From: JAKPQD01 sp029572965
GTDB lineage: Bacteria; Bacteroidota; Bacteroidia; Bacteroidales; DTGW01
Length of the DNA: 56,242 nt
Reading direction: 5' to 3'
Assembly (NCBI GenBank): GCA_035374585.1
Contig: DAOSPF010000013.1
Coordinates: 1 to 56,242, forward strand
The notes under the pieces are model-generated. The model was given only the letters and a program-made list of their open reading frames with translations, was not told the DNA's origin and did no database searches. A program made the translations under genes and the position numbers. How positions within the stretch are numbered: position 1 is the first letter of the stretch; each line of letters begins with the position of its first letter. Positions 25,103 through 33,265 of the stretch are shown piece after piece.

Positions 25103-26464
25103 TTATCTCTTTAATAAATATGTCTTAAATGCTTCGTAATTGTTTGGCATGTCAGTCATTTCCTCGGTTTTGTTGTCGAGTTGCGAAAGACTGGCGGGGA
25201 GTTCAGGCTCAATGTTGAGAATTGACTTAATCTCTTGTGGAAACTTAGCAGGATGTGCGGTTTCTAATGTTACTGTCAACTGGTAAGGGTTTTTATATGA
25301 AGGATTTTCAGCATAAAAATCATGCAACCCCTTCCATCCAACAGCTCCGTGTGGTTCTAAAAGTAGATTGTAGCTGTTATAAGCTTCACGTATGGTTTGA
25401 CGTGTAGCTTCGTCAGTCACACTGAAGGCTGTCATGTCGTTTTTGAGCTTTGCAACATCAGGTTCTTTCAGGATATTGCCTTTTTCGTCCATTTGTCCGC
25501 CATAAAGCGTAATGATACGGGCCATGTTGCTTGGATGGCCAACGTTCATAGCGCTTGAAATACAGTTGCGCGATGGCTCGATAGTTTTGTATGACCCGCT
25601 ACGGAAATAAACCGGGACTTCGTCGTTTTCATTGGTAGCAATAACAAACTTCTCAACAGGTAATCCCATGTGTTTGGCAAGGATACCGCCCATGAGGTCG
25701 CCAAAATTCCCTGAAGGTACCGAGAATATTATCTTATCATCTGCATTGGATGCCAATTGTGACCATGCCCAAAAATAATAAACACTTTGTGGAATCAAAC
25801 GACCTATGTTTATTGAGTTGGCGGAAGACAGGTCGAGTTTTTGCAAGTCTTTGTCTGCAAAAGCTTTTTTTACCATCGCCTGGCAATCGTCAAACTTGCC
25901 ATCTAAAGCTATTACAGAAATGTTTTTGTGCAGTGTGGTCATTTGTTTGCGCTGACGGTCTGTAACCTCCGTTTTTGGAAACAAAATAACTACTTCAATA
26001 TTGTCTAACCCATAAAATGCATTGGCTATAGCGCTTCCTGTGTCGCCTGATGTAGCAGTAAGGATAAGCATTTTGCGGTTATCCTTCTTCAGGAAGTACT
26101 GTATCATGCGCCCCATCATACGAGCAGCAAAGTCTTTGAAAGAAGCAGTAGGGCCTCTGTCAAGGCGCATGATGTAGTTGCGGTCATAAACCTGTTCCAG
26201 CGGAACATCAAAGTTGTAAGCATCCTTGGCAAGTGCAAACAGGTCTGCTTCTGGTATTTCGCCCTGGAGGAAGTTGTTGATGACGGTATATGCTATTTCA
26301 AAATAGTTCTTTTCGGAAAAACCCCAAATCACGTCTTTGCTGAGTGTTGGAATATAGTTGGGGATGTAAAGCCCTTTGTCGGGGGCTTGTCCGGCAATCA
26401 ATGCTTCGCGAAATGATACACTTGGCGAACAATGGTTTGTTGAGTAGTATTCGATTTTTGACAT
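25103..26464 (-). CDS. thrC: Threonine synthase
   Basis: PLP enzyme converting O-phosphohomoserine to threonine, 453 aa. The family N terminus YYSTNHCSPSVSFREAL is followed by DRGPTASFKDFAARMM with the PLP Lys (about residue 111), TATSGDTGSAIANAF (about 137-151) and the glycine-rich VPSGNFGDLMGGILAKHMG (about 247-265). The length and the C-terminal AHPAKFP phrase are typical. It forms a two-gene operon with thrH downstream. Confidence 0.95.
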   Translation of the reverse strand: MSKIEYYSTNHCSPSVSFREALIAGQAPDKGLYIPNYIPTLSKDVIWGFSEKNYFEIAYTVINNFLQGEIPEADLFALAKDAYNFDVPLEQVYDRNYIMRLDRGPTASFKDFAARMMGRMIQYFLKKDNRKMLILTATSGDTGSAIANAFYGLDNIEVVILFPKTEVTDRQRKQMTTLHKNISVIALDGKFDDCQAMVKKAFADKDLQKLDLSSANSINIGRLIPQSVYYFWAWSQLASNADDKIIFSVPSGNFGDLMGGILAKHMGLPVEKFVIATNENDEVPVYFRSGSYKTIEPSRNCISSAMNVGHPSNMARIITLYGGQMDEKGNILKEPDVAKLKNDMTAFSVTDEATRQTIREAYNSYNLLLEPHGAVGWKGLHDFYAENPSYKNPYQLTVTLETAHPAKFPQEIKSILNIEPELPASLSQLDNKTEEMTDMPNNYEAFKTYLLKR

Positions 26465-26602
26465 GTGAAACTAAAATTTTAGCCCTGCAAAATAAATGAA
26501 TTTCCTGTTATTCAGGTGACATTAAATATAAAATGATTTTTTGTATTTAAAGAAACAATAGCCAATTTCAATATTCTATCGCCAATCATCAATAAAAATG
26601 AG

Positions 26603-26611
26603 TACCTTTGC
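26603..26611 (+). promoter_or_regulatory. Promoter -7 box (TACCTTTGC)
   Basis: Exact TAnnTTTGC 34 bases before the carboxynorspermidine synthase start. No clear -33 box. Confidence 0.5.
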
Positions 26612-26645
26612 AGTTTAATGTAAACTTTTTAAATAAAGAAAGTTA

Positions 26646-27839
26646 ATGAGTAAAGTATTGATTATCGGGGCTGGCGGTGTTGGGACCGTTGTAGCCCATA
26701 AGGTAGCTCAGGTAAAAGACGTTTTTACCGACATTATGCTGGCTAGCCGCACCAAATCAAAGTGCGATGCCATTGCCAAAGCTATTGGCGACAGCCGTAT
26801 CAAAACTGCTGCTGTCGATGCCGAAAATGTCCCACAATTGATTGAGCTTATCAATAGCTTTAAACCTGACATGGTCATCAACGTGGCTCTTCCTTACCAG
26901 GATTTGACCATCATGGATGCATGCCTGGCTACAAAAACCTCTTACCTCGATACGGCCAACTACGAGCCAAAAGAAGAGGCTAAGTTTGAGTATAGCTGGC
27001 AATGGGCTTATCAGGAAAAATTTAAACAAGCAGGTATTACTGCTATTCTCGGATGTGGTTTTGATCCGGGCGTTACGAGCGTTTTTACGGCTTATGCTGC
27101 CAAACATCATTTTGATGAAATTCAGTACTTAGATATTGTTGACTGTAACGCAGGCGACCATGGCAAAGCTTTTGCCACAAATTTTAACCCGGAAATAAAT
27201 ATCCGCGAGGTAACCCAAAAAGGTAAATACTGGGAAAATGGCAAATGGGTTGAAACTCAGCCTCACGAAATACACAAACCTCTCAATTATCCCGGGATTG
27301 GACCTAAGGAATCGTATTTAATATATCACGAAGAGCTTGAGTCATTGGTCAAAAACTTTCCAACCCTTAAACGTGCCCGTTTTTGGATGACTTTTGGCCA
27401 GGAATACCTGACACACCTGCGTGTTATCCAAAACATTGGCATGGCCCGGATTGATCCGGTTATGTACAATGGTGTAGAGATTGTTCCTATCCAGTTTTTG
27501 AAAGCAGTACTGCCAAATCCCGGTGATTTGGGCGAAAACTATAAAGGATGGACTTCTATTGGCTGCCGTATCCGCGGTTTGAAAGATGGAAAAGAAAAGA
27601 CGTATTATGTTTACAATAACTGTAGCCACGAAGAAGCTTATAAAGAAACCGGTACACAGGGTGTAAGTTATACAACAGGTGTTCCGGCTATGATTGGCGC
27701 TATGATGTATCTTAAAGGCTTATGGAAAAAGCCCGGCGTGTTTAATGTTGAGGAATTTGACCCGGATCCTTTCATGGAAGCACTGAATAAACATGGCCTC
27801 CCTTGGGTAGAAGTGCATAATGGCGACTTGGAACTATAG
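26646..27839 (+). CDS. Carboxynorspermidine synthase (saccharopine dehydrogenase family)
   Basis: NAD(P)H-dependent reductase that condenses aspartate semialdehyde with a diamine to give carboxy(nor)spermidine; its product is the substrate of NspC. The 397-aa protein begins with the Rossmann motif LIIGAGGVGTVVAHKVAQ, then shows VINVALPYQDL (about 78-88), LGCGFDPGVTSVFTAYA (about 135-151) and a C-terminal half with TGVPAMIGAMM (about 345). The family also contains saccharopine and homospermidine enzymes, but the NspC homologue in the same window favours the carboxynorspermidine role. Confidence 0.87.
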   Translation: MSKVLIIGAGGVGTVVAHKVAQVKDVFTDIMLASRTKSKCDAIAKAIGDSRIKTAAVDAENVPQLIELINSFKPDMVINVALPYQDLTIMDACLATKTSYLDTANYEPKEEAKFEYSWQWAYQEKFKQAGITAILGCGFDPGVTSVFTAYAAKHHFDEIQYLDIVDCNAGDHGKAFATNFNPEINIREVTQKGKYWENGKWVETQPHEIHKPLNYPGIGPKESYLIYHEELESLVKNFPTLKRARFWMTFGQEYLTHLRVIQNIGMARIDPVMYNGVEIVPIQFLKAVLPNPGDLGENYKGWTSIGCRIRGLKDGKEKTYYVYNNCSHEEAYKETGTQGVSYTTGVPAMIGAMMYLKGLWKKPGVFNVEEFDPDPFMEALNKHGLPWVEVHNGDLEL

Positions 27840-27863
27840 AAAGAAAATATTGACTTAATATTT

Positions 27864-27900
27864 ACTCCCGACGATGCAATGGCATTTTCGGGAGTTTTTG
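27864..27900 (+). terminator. Intrinsic terminator
   Basis: ACTCCCGA pairs with TCGGGAGT across a 16-nt loop and is followed by TTTTTG. It lies 25 bases after the carboxynorspermidine synthase stop. Confidence 0.85.
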
Positions 27901-27910
27901 TTTGAGTGCA

Positions 27911-27950
27911 CTTCATTGTGTTGTTTCTTCGAAAGAACAACACAATGAAG
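27911..27950. repeat. 40-nt near-perfect hairpin
   Basis: CTTCATTGTGTTGTT is matched exactly by AACAACACAATGAAG around TCTTCGAAAG. It lies just beyond the terminator of the carboxynorspermidine synthase gene and before the left boundary of the integrated element. It has no T tract, so it is not a classical terminator. Confidence 0.7.
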
Positions 27951-27992
27951 CTTAAAAAACACCTTCGCCCTAAAGGGCTTCGATAAGCGAAA

Positions 27993-28017
27993 GCGGAGAG
28001 AGTGGGATTCGTAACCC
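27993..28017 (-). other. Degenerate tRNA-Ser 3'-end fragment
   Basis: GCGGAGAG...GGGATTCG...AACCC matches the 3' end of the tRNA-Ser at 49027-49114 in the same orientation, about 21 of 25 positions with one inserted T. It may mark the outer left border of the integrated element or a relic of an older integration at the same tRNA. Confidence 0.45.
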
Positions 28018-28061
28018 CTTAATAACTCCTTATTTTTCAATATTTTATAACCTTACGAAAT

Positions 28062-28083
28062 TTTTACTCACCGAATTACTCAC
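28062..28083. other. Candidate attachment site, left copy
   Basis: TTTTACTCACCGAATTACTC plus AC. The right copy at 48902-48923 differs at one position (GAATT versus GAATG). It is the only extended direct repeat I could find bracketing the accessory genes. Confidence 0.6.
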
Positions 28084-28235
28084 TATTGTTTTGAAGCAAT
28101 TTGGCTGCAAATCGTATTACAATATTACAACTTTTGAGGGACTTTTGAAAGTAAAGCAGACTATTTTTTGAACTGGATAACAGAATAGTTAAGGGTTGTA
28201 AGCGTGTTCTATCTTGGTTTTTAAGAAAGAATACA

Positions 28236-28430
28236 CTAACTGACCAAAAGCGGTTGAACCTGTTCTGCATCCATGCCTGTGAACTGGCAAAACTCATAAA
28301 TAGTAACAAAATGATGCTGTTCTTTATCGAGTTGCTGCCGTATCTGCTTTAGCAGGTTTCTACTGAACTTTTCAGAACGTCCGGTTATGGTCATTACATC
28401 TTTCGGATATATTACAATCCTTTTTGTCAT
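28236..28430 (-). CDS. Small Bacteroidota protein, probable DNA-binding
   Basis: A 64-aa basic protein starting MTKRIVIYPKDVMTITGRS. It is predicted helix-turn-helix-like: KDVMTITGRSEKFSRNLLKQIR, then HHFVTIYEFCQFTGMDAEQV. I recall similar small proteins (RIVIYPKD...ITGKS, EFCxYTG) recurring in Bacteroidota mobile regions, with no assigned role. I prefer this internal ATG; the frame is open nine codons further up to 28457. It is divergent from the three-gene unit starting at 28643, so it could regulate it. Confidence 0.65.
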   Translation of the reverse strand: MTKRIVIYPKDVMTITGRSEKFSRNLLKQIRQQLDKEQHHFVTIYEFCQFTGMDAEQVQPLLVS

Positions 28431-28642
28431 GCCCTGGTATAAAATTATGCTGGCCATAGCTTTACCATGACTTTAATATGGCTTTACTATGACTTTGATA
28501 CGAAGATACACAGTTTAACGGAAATAAGCGGAAGTAATCGGCAAATTATGCCCTTACGTGGCTGCATGTGTACTATTTACAGGTATTTTAATGTAATGTT
28601 GCTGATAATTAACTTTTGTTCAACCCATTAAAATTGTAAATT

Positions 28643-29392
28643 ATGGCTAATCAGAAAGGAATTATCAAAATAGAAGGTACTGTAGGCGGAATGACCTTCT
28701 ACAAAAAGGATGGCGAATACCTCGTCAAAGAAAAAAGCAGCATTTCGGCTGATAAAATTGCAAAAGACCCAGCATTTGCACGAACTCGTGAGAATAATGC
28801 CGAGTTTGGGGCTGCCGGAACTGCCGGAAAAGTATTGCGTGATGCATTGCGAAATATGATGTTAAATGCTTCCGATACGCTTGTAACATCGAGGGTAACG
28901 CAATTAATGACCGATGAGCTTAAATTGGATGTAACCAGCGTAAGGGGTAAGCGTTTACCTGCTAATGGTTTGGCATTGGCTACAGGAAAAGCCTTGTTAA
29001 AGGGCTTCAATTTCAATGCAAATTCGATGTTAAGTGGCGTGTTGTTCAAACCCTATACGGTTGTTACTGCAACGGGTGTAATAACAATCACAGGCTTAAA
29101 CCCTGCTACTGATATTGCCGCCCCAGCCGGAGCAACTCACATGAGTATCACTGGCGGTATGGCGAACGTCAACTTTGCAACTGGGGTTTGGGCTGCAAGC
29201 CTTACCAACGTTCAAAACCTTGCCTTAAATGCGGCTGCTGCAACCGTAACATTGACACCAACGGCTGTTCCTGCCGGAACGGGTATTAAAGTACACCTGT
29301 TGAAAATTGAGTTTTTCCAGCTCTTAAATGGGGTTCAATATCCGTTAAAGAATGGTTCTTTCAATGCTTTGGCAGTTGTTGAGGTTGCATAA
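28643..29392 (+). CDS. Conserved protein of mobile regions, function unknown
   Basis: A 249-aa soluble protein without signal peptide. The N-terminal part (MANQKGIIKIEGTVGGMTFYKKDGEYLVKE, about 1-30 in pieces) is a beta sheet. A helical block follows with DPAFARTRENNAEFG (about 47-61) and LRDALRNMML. The last third (about 135-249) is rich in Ala, Thr, Val and Gly and looks like a beta-sandwich. The RTRENxxEFG phrase recurs in Bacteroidota proteins I have seen, none with known function. It leads a three-gene operon with two small membrane proteins. A phage-derived structural role is possible but unproven. Confidence 0.65.
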   Translation: MANQKGIIKIEGTVGGMTFYKKDGEYLVKEKSSISADKIAKDPAFARTRENNAEFGAAGTAGKVLRDALRNMMLNASDTLVTSRVTQLMTDELKLDVTSVRGKRLPANGLALATGKALLKGFNFNANSMLSGVLFKPYTVVTATGVITITGLNPATDIAAPAGATHMSITGGMANVNFATGVWAASLTNVQNLALNAAAATVTLTPTAVPAGTGIKVHLLKIEFFQLLNGVQYPLKNGSFNALAVVEVA

Positions 29393-29394
29393 TC

Positions 29395-29655
29395 ATGAAT
29401 GAGTTTCAACTATTCGGGATTATTATCTCGTTGCTTCTGTCGGTGGTGGCTTTCTTTGTAAAACAATTGCACAGGGATTTTAAGCGTGTCGAAAAAGACC
29501 TGGGCGAAGTGAAAGTTACCACCTCTCTCATTAAAACTGAATTCAAAGGAATCAATGATTTGATGAACCAAAAAATTGAATTCCTTGAAAAGAGGCTTAC
29601 GCATATAGAAACGTTCATTTTTAAAACTATAAAAAAATGGCAAAGACTAATTTAA
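29395..29655 (+). CDS. Small membrane protein with coiled coil, XhlA-like
   Basis: An 86-aa protein: an N-terminal TM helix (about residues 5-24, LFGIIISLLLSVVAFFV) followed by a charged coiled-coil region (about 28-78) and a basic end. The architecture recalls XhlA-type haemolysin/holin-associated proteins, inverted in order. It starts 2 bp after the stop of the 249-aa gene and overlaps the next gene by 19 bp. It is therefore part of a tight operon, probably acting at the inner membrane. Confidence 0.6.
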   Translation: MNEFQLFGIIISLLLSVVAFFVKQLHRDFKRVEKDLGEVKVTTSLIKTEFKGINDLMNQKIEFLEKRLTHIETFIFKTIKKWQRLI

Positions 29656-29855
29656 CGTTGGTTCAGCGGATTACCGCCCCAACACCAAAAATATTCAGGA
29701 TAATTAGGACTGTTGGCCTGTCTTTAACCGCTGTCGGTGGCGCAATACTCGCAGCTCCGGCAATGCCTGTAATACTGGTGACCATTGCAGGTTATTTGTC
29801 GGCTGCTGGTGCTGTCATGGCAGCAGTTAGTCAGGTTGCTGTGGATGGGGATTAA
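29637..29855 (+). CDS. Small hydrophobic protein, holin-like
   Basis: A 72-aa protein with a short basic N terminus, then two hydrophobic Ala/Gly-rich helices (about 25-45 and 47-65) separated by a proline-containing turn. The C terminus is short and acidic (VDGD). Size and topology fit a holin or small pore, but sequence alone cannot establish this. Last gene of the three-gene unit, followed by an intrinsic terminator. Confidence 0.6.
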   Translation: MAKTNLTLVQRITAPTPKIFRIIRTVGLSLTAVGGAILAAPAMPVILVTIAGYLSAAGAVMAAVSQVAVDGD

Positions 29856-29885
29856 ACGCCATCCAAACCTCATCAGAGGTACTTT

Positions 29886-29916
29886 AAAAGCTTGGAGCGA
29901 AAAACTCTAGGCTTTT
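29886..29916 (+). terminator. Intrinsic terminator
   Basis: AAAAGCTTGGAG pairs with CTCTAGGCTTTT (two G-T wobbles) over CGAAAAA, followed by TTTG. It closes the three-gene unit and lies between convergent genes. Confidence 0.75.
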
Positions 29917-29930
29917 TTTGTGGCTACACC

Positions 29931-30359
29931 TCAACCATGCTTGTTAAAACAGCTTAGTGCATACGCCCGTTTCAATTCCTGAATAAGCTGTAAGTGTTCT
30001 TTCATTTGTTTTTCTTTTATGTCAAAGAACTTTAGTTTTTCAACTGCACGAATAAATTCAGGCTGATTTACCTTTACTACCTCCATTTTGTCGTTTATTG
30101 CTTTTTTGTAATCCCCTATTCGGATAAACGGAATAACAGACCCTATTAAATACGGATGAAAAGCTTTTGCCTTCCAAAGTGCAAATGGTACCCAATATAA
30201 TGTTTCTTTTAATTCTTCGTTTTCAGCCTCAATTTTAAAACAATTGGGACAAGCTTGCAAAAGTGGCTTACCTGAGTTTAACCCTTTATTTAAAGCGAAA
30301 AAATGAGGTTTGGGGCTTTCTTCTTTCACGGTCGATGATTTTACAGTAAATGTGTGCAT
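29931..30359 (-). CDS. DUF6943-like protein
   Basis: A 142-aa soluble protein from ATG 30359; the frame is open to 30410. PHFFALNKGLNSGKPL (about 18-33), the ACPNCF pair of cysteines (about 36-41) and LIGSVIPFIRIGDYKK match what I recall of the DUF6943 family carried on Bacteroidota conjugative elements. The function is unknown. The family name is from memory and should be checked. Confidence 0.6.
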   Translation of the reverse strand: MHTFTVKSSTVKEESPKPHFFALNKGLNSGKPLLQACPNCFKIEAENEELKETLYWVPFALWKAKAFHPYLIGSVIPFIRIGDYKKAINDKMEVVKVNQPEFIRAVEKLKFFDIKEKQMKEHLQLIQELKRAYALSCFNKHG

Positions 30360-30410
30360 GGTTTCTTCGATAAATATTTTGCTCGCTTCGCTTCGCACAC
30401 ATATTTTCAA

Positions 30411-31767
30411 AGAAGAAAGAAAAAACGGAAAAAAAGAAAAAAGAAAGCCTCTTTTCAGGCATGACGGGGCGGCCTGTCAAGGTTTTTTACGAAAAATACT
30501 ACCCGACAAAGGAGGGTGGAGATTTTTTTAAAAACCCGAAGGGCATGACCTTTACTGGTTGCCCCTAAATGCCTAACTTGCTGCACTTTTTTGATTTTTG
30601 TGATTGTCCCTGCTTTTTCTGTCCGAATGCACAAAAAAATAAAGTAAGCCACCTAAAAAGGCAGCTTACCAACAGAGAATTGCAGCCACAAGAGCTGAAT
30701 AGAAACCAACGGAACGGCACCACCGATATAAGAAAAGTGGAAGCGAACCTTACTACAAGTGTAGGCAACCAACCACCAGCCAGCCAACCTACGGCGAAAA
30801 ATACAGTTAAACATAATGCCTGTATGCCACAGGCGGAAAGGCAAAGATGCAAGGGCAGACCAAAAAATACTCTTTTTGTTTTGACCTTTTGTTTTTCGGG
30901 CAAAAGAAAAAGGAAGATTTTTTGAGGCTGGCGCAGCGAACCCTTGTCAGCTTTGGCTTGAAGTCCTGTAACTTTGCATTTTGTTTTGGTGTATTTGTTA
31001 AAACATTGATATTGACTTATTTTTCTTTTCTTTTTGTTTTTGTGGGTCGTAAAAAGCAGGTTATAACAGCCATGAGCTAAAAGGGCAAGCCATAGGGTGC
31101 AATTTTTCTTTGCACCCGACGGCTTGACCCTGCGAAGCCACTGCGAGTTGAGCAAGGGTGGTGGACAAGAAGGCTGAGGCACGAAGCCGATGGACGGCAC
31201 ATGTGGAAGCGGAAGGCTGGCGGGGTTTTTGCTTTTTTTTGCAAAAACCATGACAGCCTGGAGCGCACTACACGAGGCTACCGCTTTAATAGCCAGAACG
31301 AAGTGGAGGCAATTGAATAAAGTCAGCCGAAGCCCGTAGCGACCCGCAGGCGAGCTAAACAATGCAGCCGGTGGACTGCAAAAGGCTGAAAAGAATGGAG
31401 GCGGAATGAAATGTAAGGATGCTGAGAGCAGCGAAGCCCTGAAATGTAATGTAGCCGTAATGAGTGAAGCTTTATTGCAGGATAGAGTAGGCTGCAATGA
31501 AAGGAAGCAAGGCAATGAAAAGCATGACAAGCTGTGAAGTGCAACGGAACACCCGAAGGGCGGCACAGCTCTTTTTTATACCTTTAAAAAATAAGCAAGT
31601 TTATAAAAATGTGCTGTGACGGCTTGGCGTGTCTTTTTGTATTGCCTTGATGGAGTGAATACCATATAACCTGCTTTTGTGGTGGGCGGGTGAGGATTAA
31701 AAAGAGTTTCATTCCACTTTTATCAATATCCGACATTTATCCGCCAAAGTGTAAGTATATCCGACAT
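30411..31767. other. 1.36-kb non-coding stretch, visibly richer in G+C
   Basis: No convincing gene on either strand; the long minus-strand open frame is low-complexity Ser/Leu/Pro-rich sequence. Contents: CCCGAAGGGC occurs near both ends of the core (about 30535 and 31551). A -7-like box TAACTTTGC lies at 30969-30977 on the plus strand. A strong two-tier hairpin lies at 31083-31130, GGTTTTTGC/GCAAAAACC at 31224-31249, and TGAAATGTAA occurs twice near 31407 and 31439. It could hold an origin, an oriT or a structured RNA. Confidence 0.5.
31083..31130. repeat. Two-tier hairpin in the non-coding stretch
   Basis: An inner stem GGGTGCAA/TTGCACCC (31095-31102 with 31110-31117) is stacked inside an outer stem GGGCAAGCC/GGCTTGACCC. 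Compact and GC-rich compared with its surroundings. Confidence 0.6.
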
Positions 31768-31787
31768 TTATCCGCCAAACACTAACT
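31726..31787. repeat. Tandem duplication, 31-bp period
   Basis: ATATCCGACATTTATCCGCC plus AAA is repeated at 31726-31748 and 31757-31779. The second copy contains the stop codon and last two codons of the frameshifted ATPase gene, so the first copy looks like a duplicate of that gene's 3' end. Confidence 0.75.
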
Positions 31788-33091
31788 GATATTTAGAGCC
31801 TTTTTTCTCACCTATTCTTTGCAGAATGCCTTTTTCAACTAAATCGTCTAAGTCTCTAAGGGCAGTTCTGTCAGAAACAGAACATAGTTCTATATATTCG
31901 CTATTTGAAATTGAATGCTTTCCCCTGATAAATAGGATGGCTTTTGTTTGGCGTTCGTTTAAATTCAGTTTCTGTAAATTCTCAACTGAAAATCTATCTT
32001 TAAATAATTCTGAGAGAAAACCACCGCTTAGTTCTTTAAATTCCGGTTCAGGAAGATTGGCGTTTTTACATGCCTCCATAATTTTGATAGTACCACGCCC
32101 CCATGAATCAATATAGCCGCCCTTAAAACAAACATCAGCAATTATTTGGTTTCTGGGTTTTGAAGCATGTTGGCGTTTCAAGGCTTCGAACGTAATACTA
32201 TCGGGAAGTAGGCCATCATTCCAAATACTAATTTTATCATTATACACACGAATTTGTGTATGAGCACCCATATAATTGCGATGTACCAGTGCGTTTAACA
32301 ACATTTCACGAAGTGCAGGAAGGGGATATTCGGGGGTTTCAATCCTGTTCATACCTTCAAAGCTAACCTGTGAAATAAGAAACTTATGGTTTAACTGCTT
32401 AAGCACATTTGTCAAGTAACCTGATTATATTACCTTCCTCCTGTTCCTGAAACATAAGGTCAGTTTCGGAATTGCCAAAACGACCAATTTTAACAAACAT
32501 GCTAGGATAAAATTTACCGGGGTCTTTGCCGAAAAGAACAATAGCAGCCCGTTTTAACTGATTGTTATCTGATAAACGAAGCTTATCAAGCAATTCAGAA
32601 ATACTGAGGTTTTCAAAATCAGGCAAGCGACCTGCCTTTTCCGAAGCTTTTAAATACAATTTTATAGTTTGTTCGTCAATATCGGCAAGTGTTGCACGAG
32701 GTTCAATAACATCATCCCAGGTTTTGCCCGATTTCTTTAAAAGAAATTCGTTTAATGCAGTACCTATTAATTCTTGCTTTGTACTGCCACTTCTGTAATA
32801 ATAGCGACCACGCAATGAAATGGGGACTGAGTATGGAGGAGTATTGATTTCAATGTATTGCAAACTATCTGATTCCAATAAATTAACCTCAACCATAATG
32901 CCCATATTGTTGCGTATTTTATTGGGAATCTCGTCCATTAAAGACTTGTAGTCTGCCAAACCAATTACTTTGCCCGAATCGTCCATGCCAATATATATAG
33001 TTCCTCCCTGGGCATTTGCGAAACCACAAATCCATTTAAGGTAGTCGTCGTGCCAATTCGATTTGTATTCTATGTTTTGTTGTTCGGGCAT
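31768..33091 (-). pseudogene. AlbA/Schlafen-type ATP-binding protein, frameshifted
   Basis: The first frame (33091 to 32399, 230 codons) carries the AlbA_2 domain: IEYKSNWHDDYLKWICGFANA, GGTIYIGMDDSGKVIG, RGRYYYRSGSTKQEL. The second frame (32415 to 31768) continues with RIETPEYPLPALREMLLNALVHRNY, the HATPase-like part and a C-terminal winged helix with VSDRTALRDLDDLVEKGIL. Removing one T from AAATGTG at about 32406 joins the frames as LLDKVLKQLNHKF. The gene is therefore complete except for a 1-bp insertion. Related proteins are DNA-dependent ATPases or putative regulators found on mobile and defence islands. It is either inactive or a sequencing error. Confidence 0.75.
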
Positions 33092-33265
33092 TGAGCTTTT
33101 TCGTAATTTATTTTTTACAAAGATATTAAAATGGATTTTAGCCGAAATATTATTTTCGCAATCTCATGGTTTGTGACAACACTGTTGACACAAATTGAGA
33201 ATAATACTGCCAAATATTCATAATGGGTAATTTCGCAGAAATCGTCTGCGAAATGTTTTGAGTAT

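Noticed and set aside
30565..31566. A 333-codon minus-strand open frame
   Set aside because: The translation is low-complexity Ser/Leu/Pro/Cys/Phe-rich with no domain-like pattern. It reflects base composition of the structured non-coding region.
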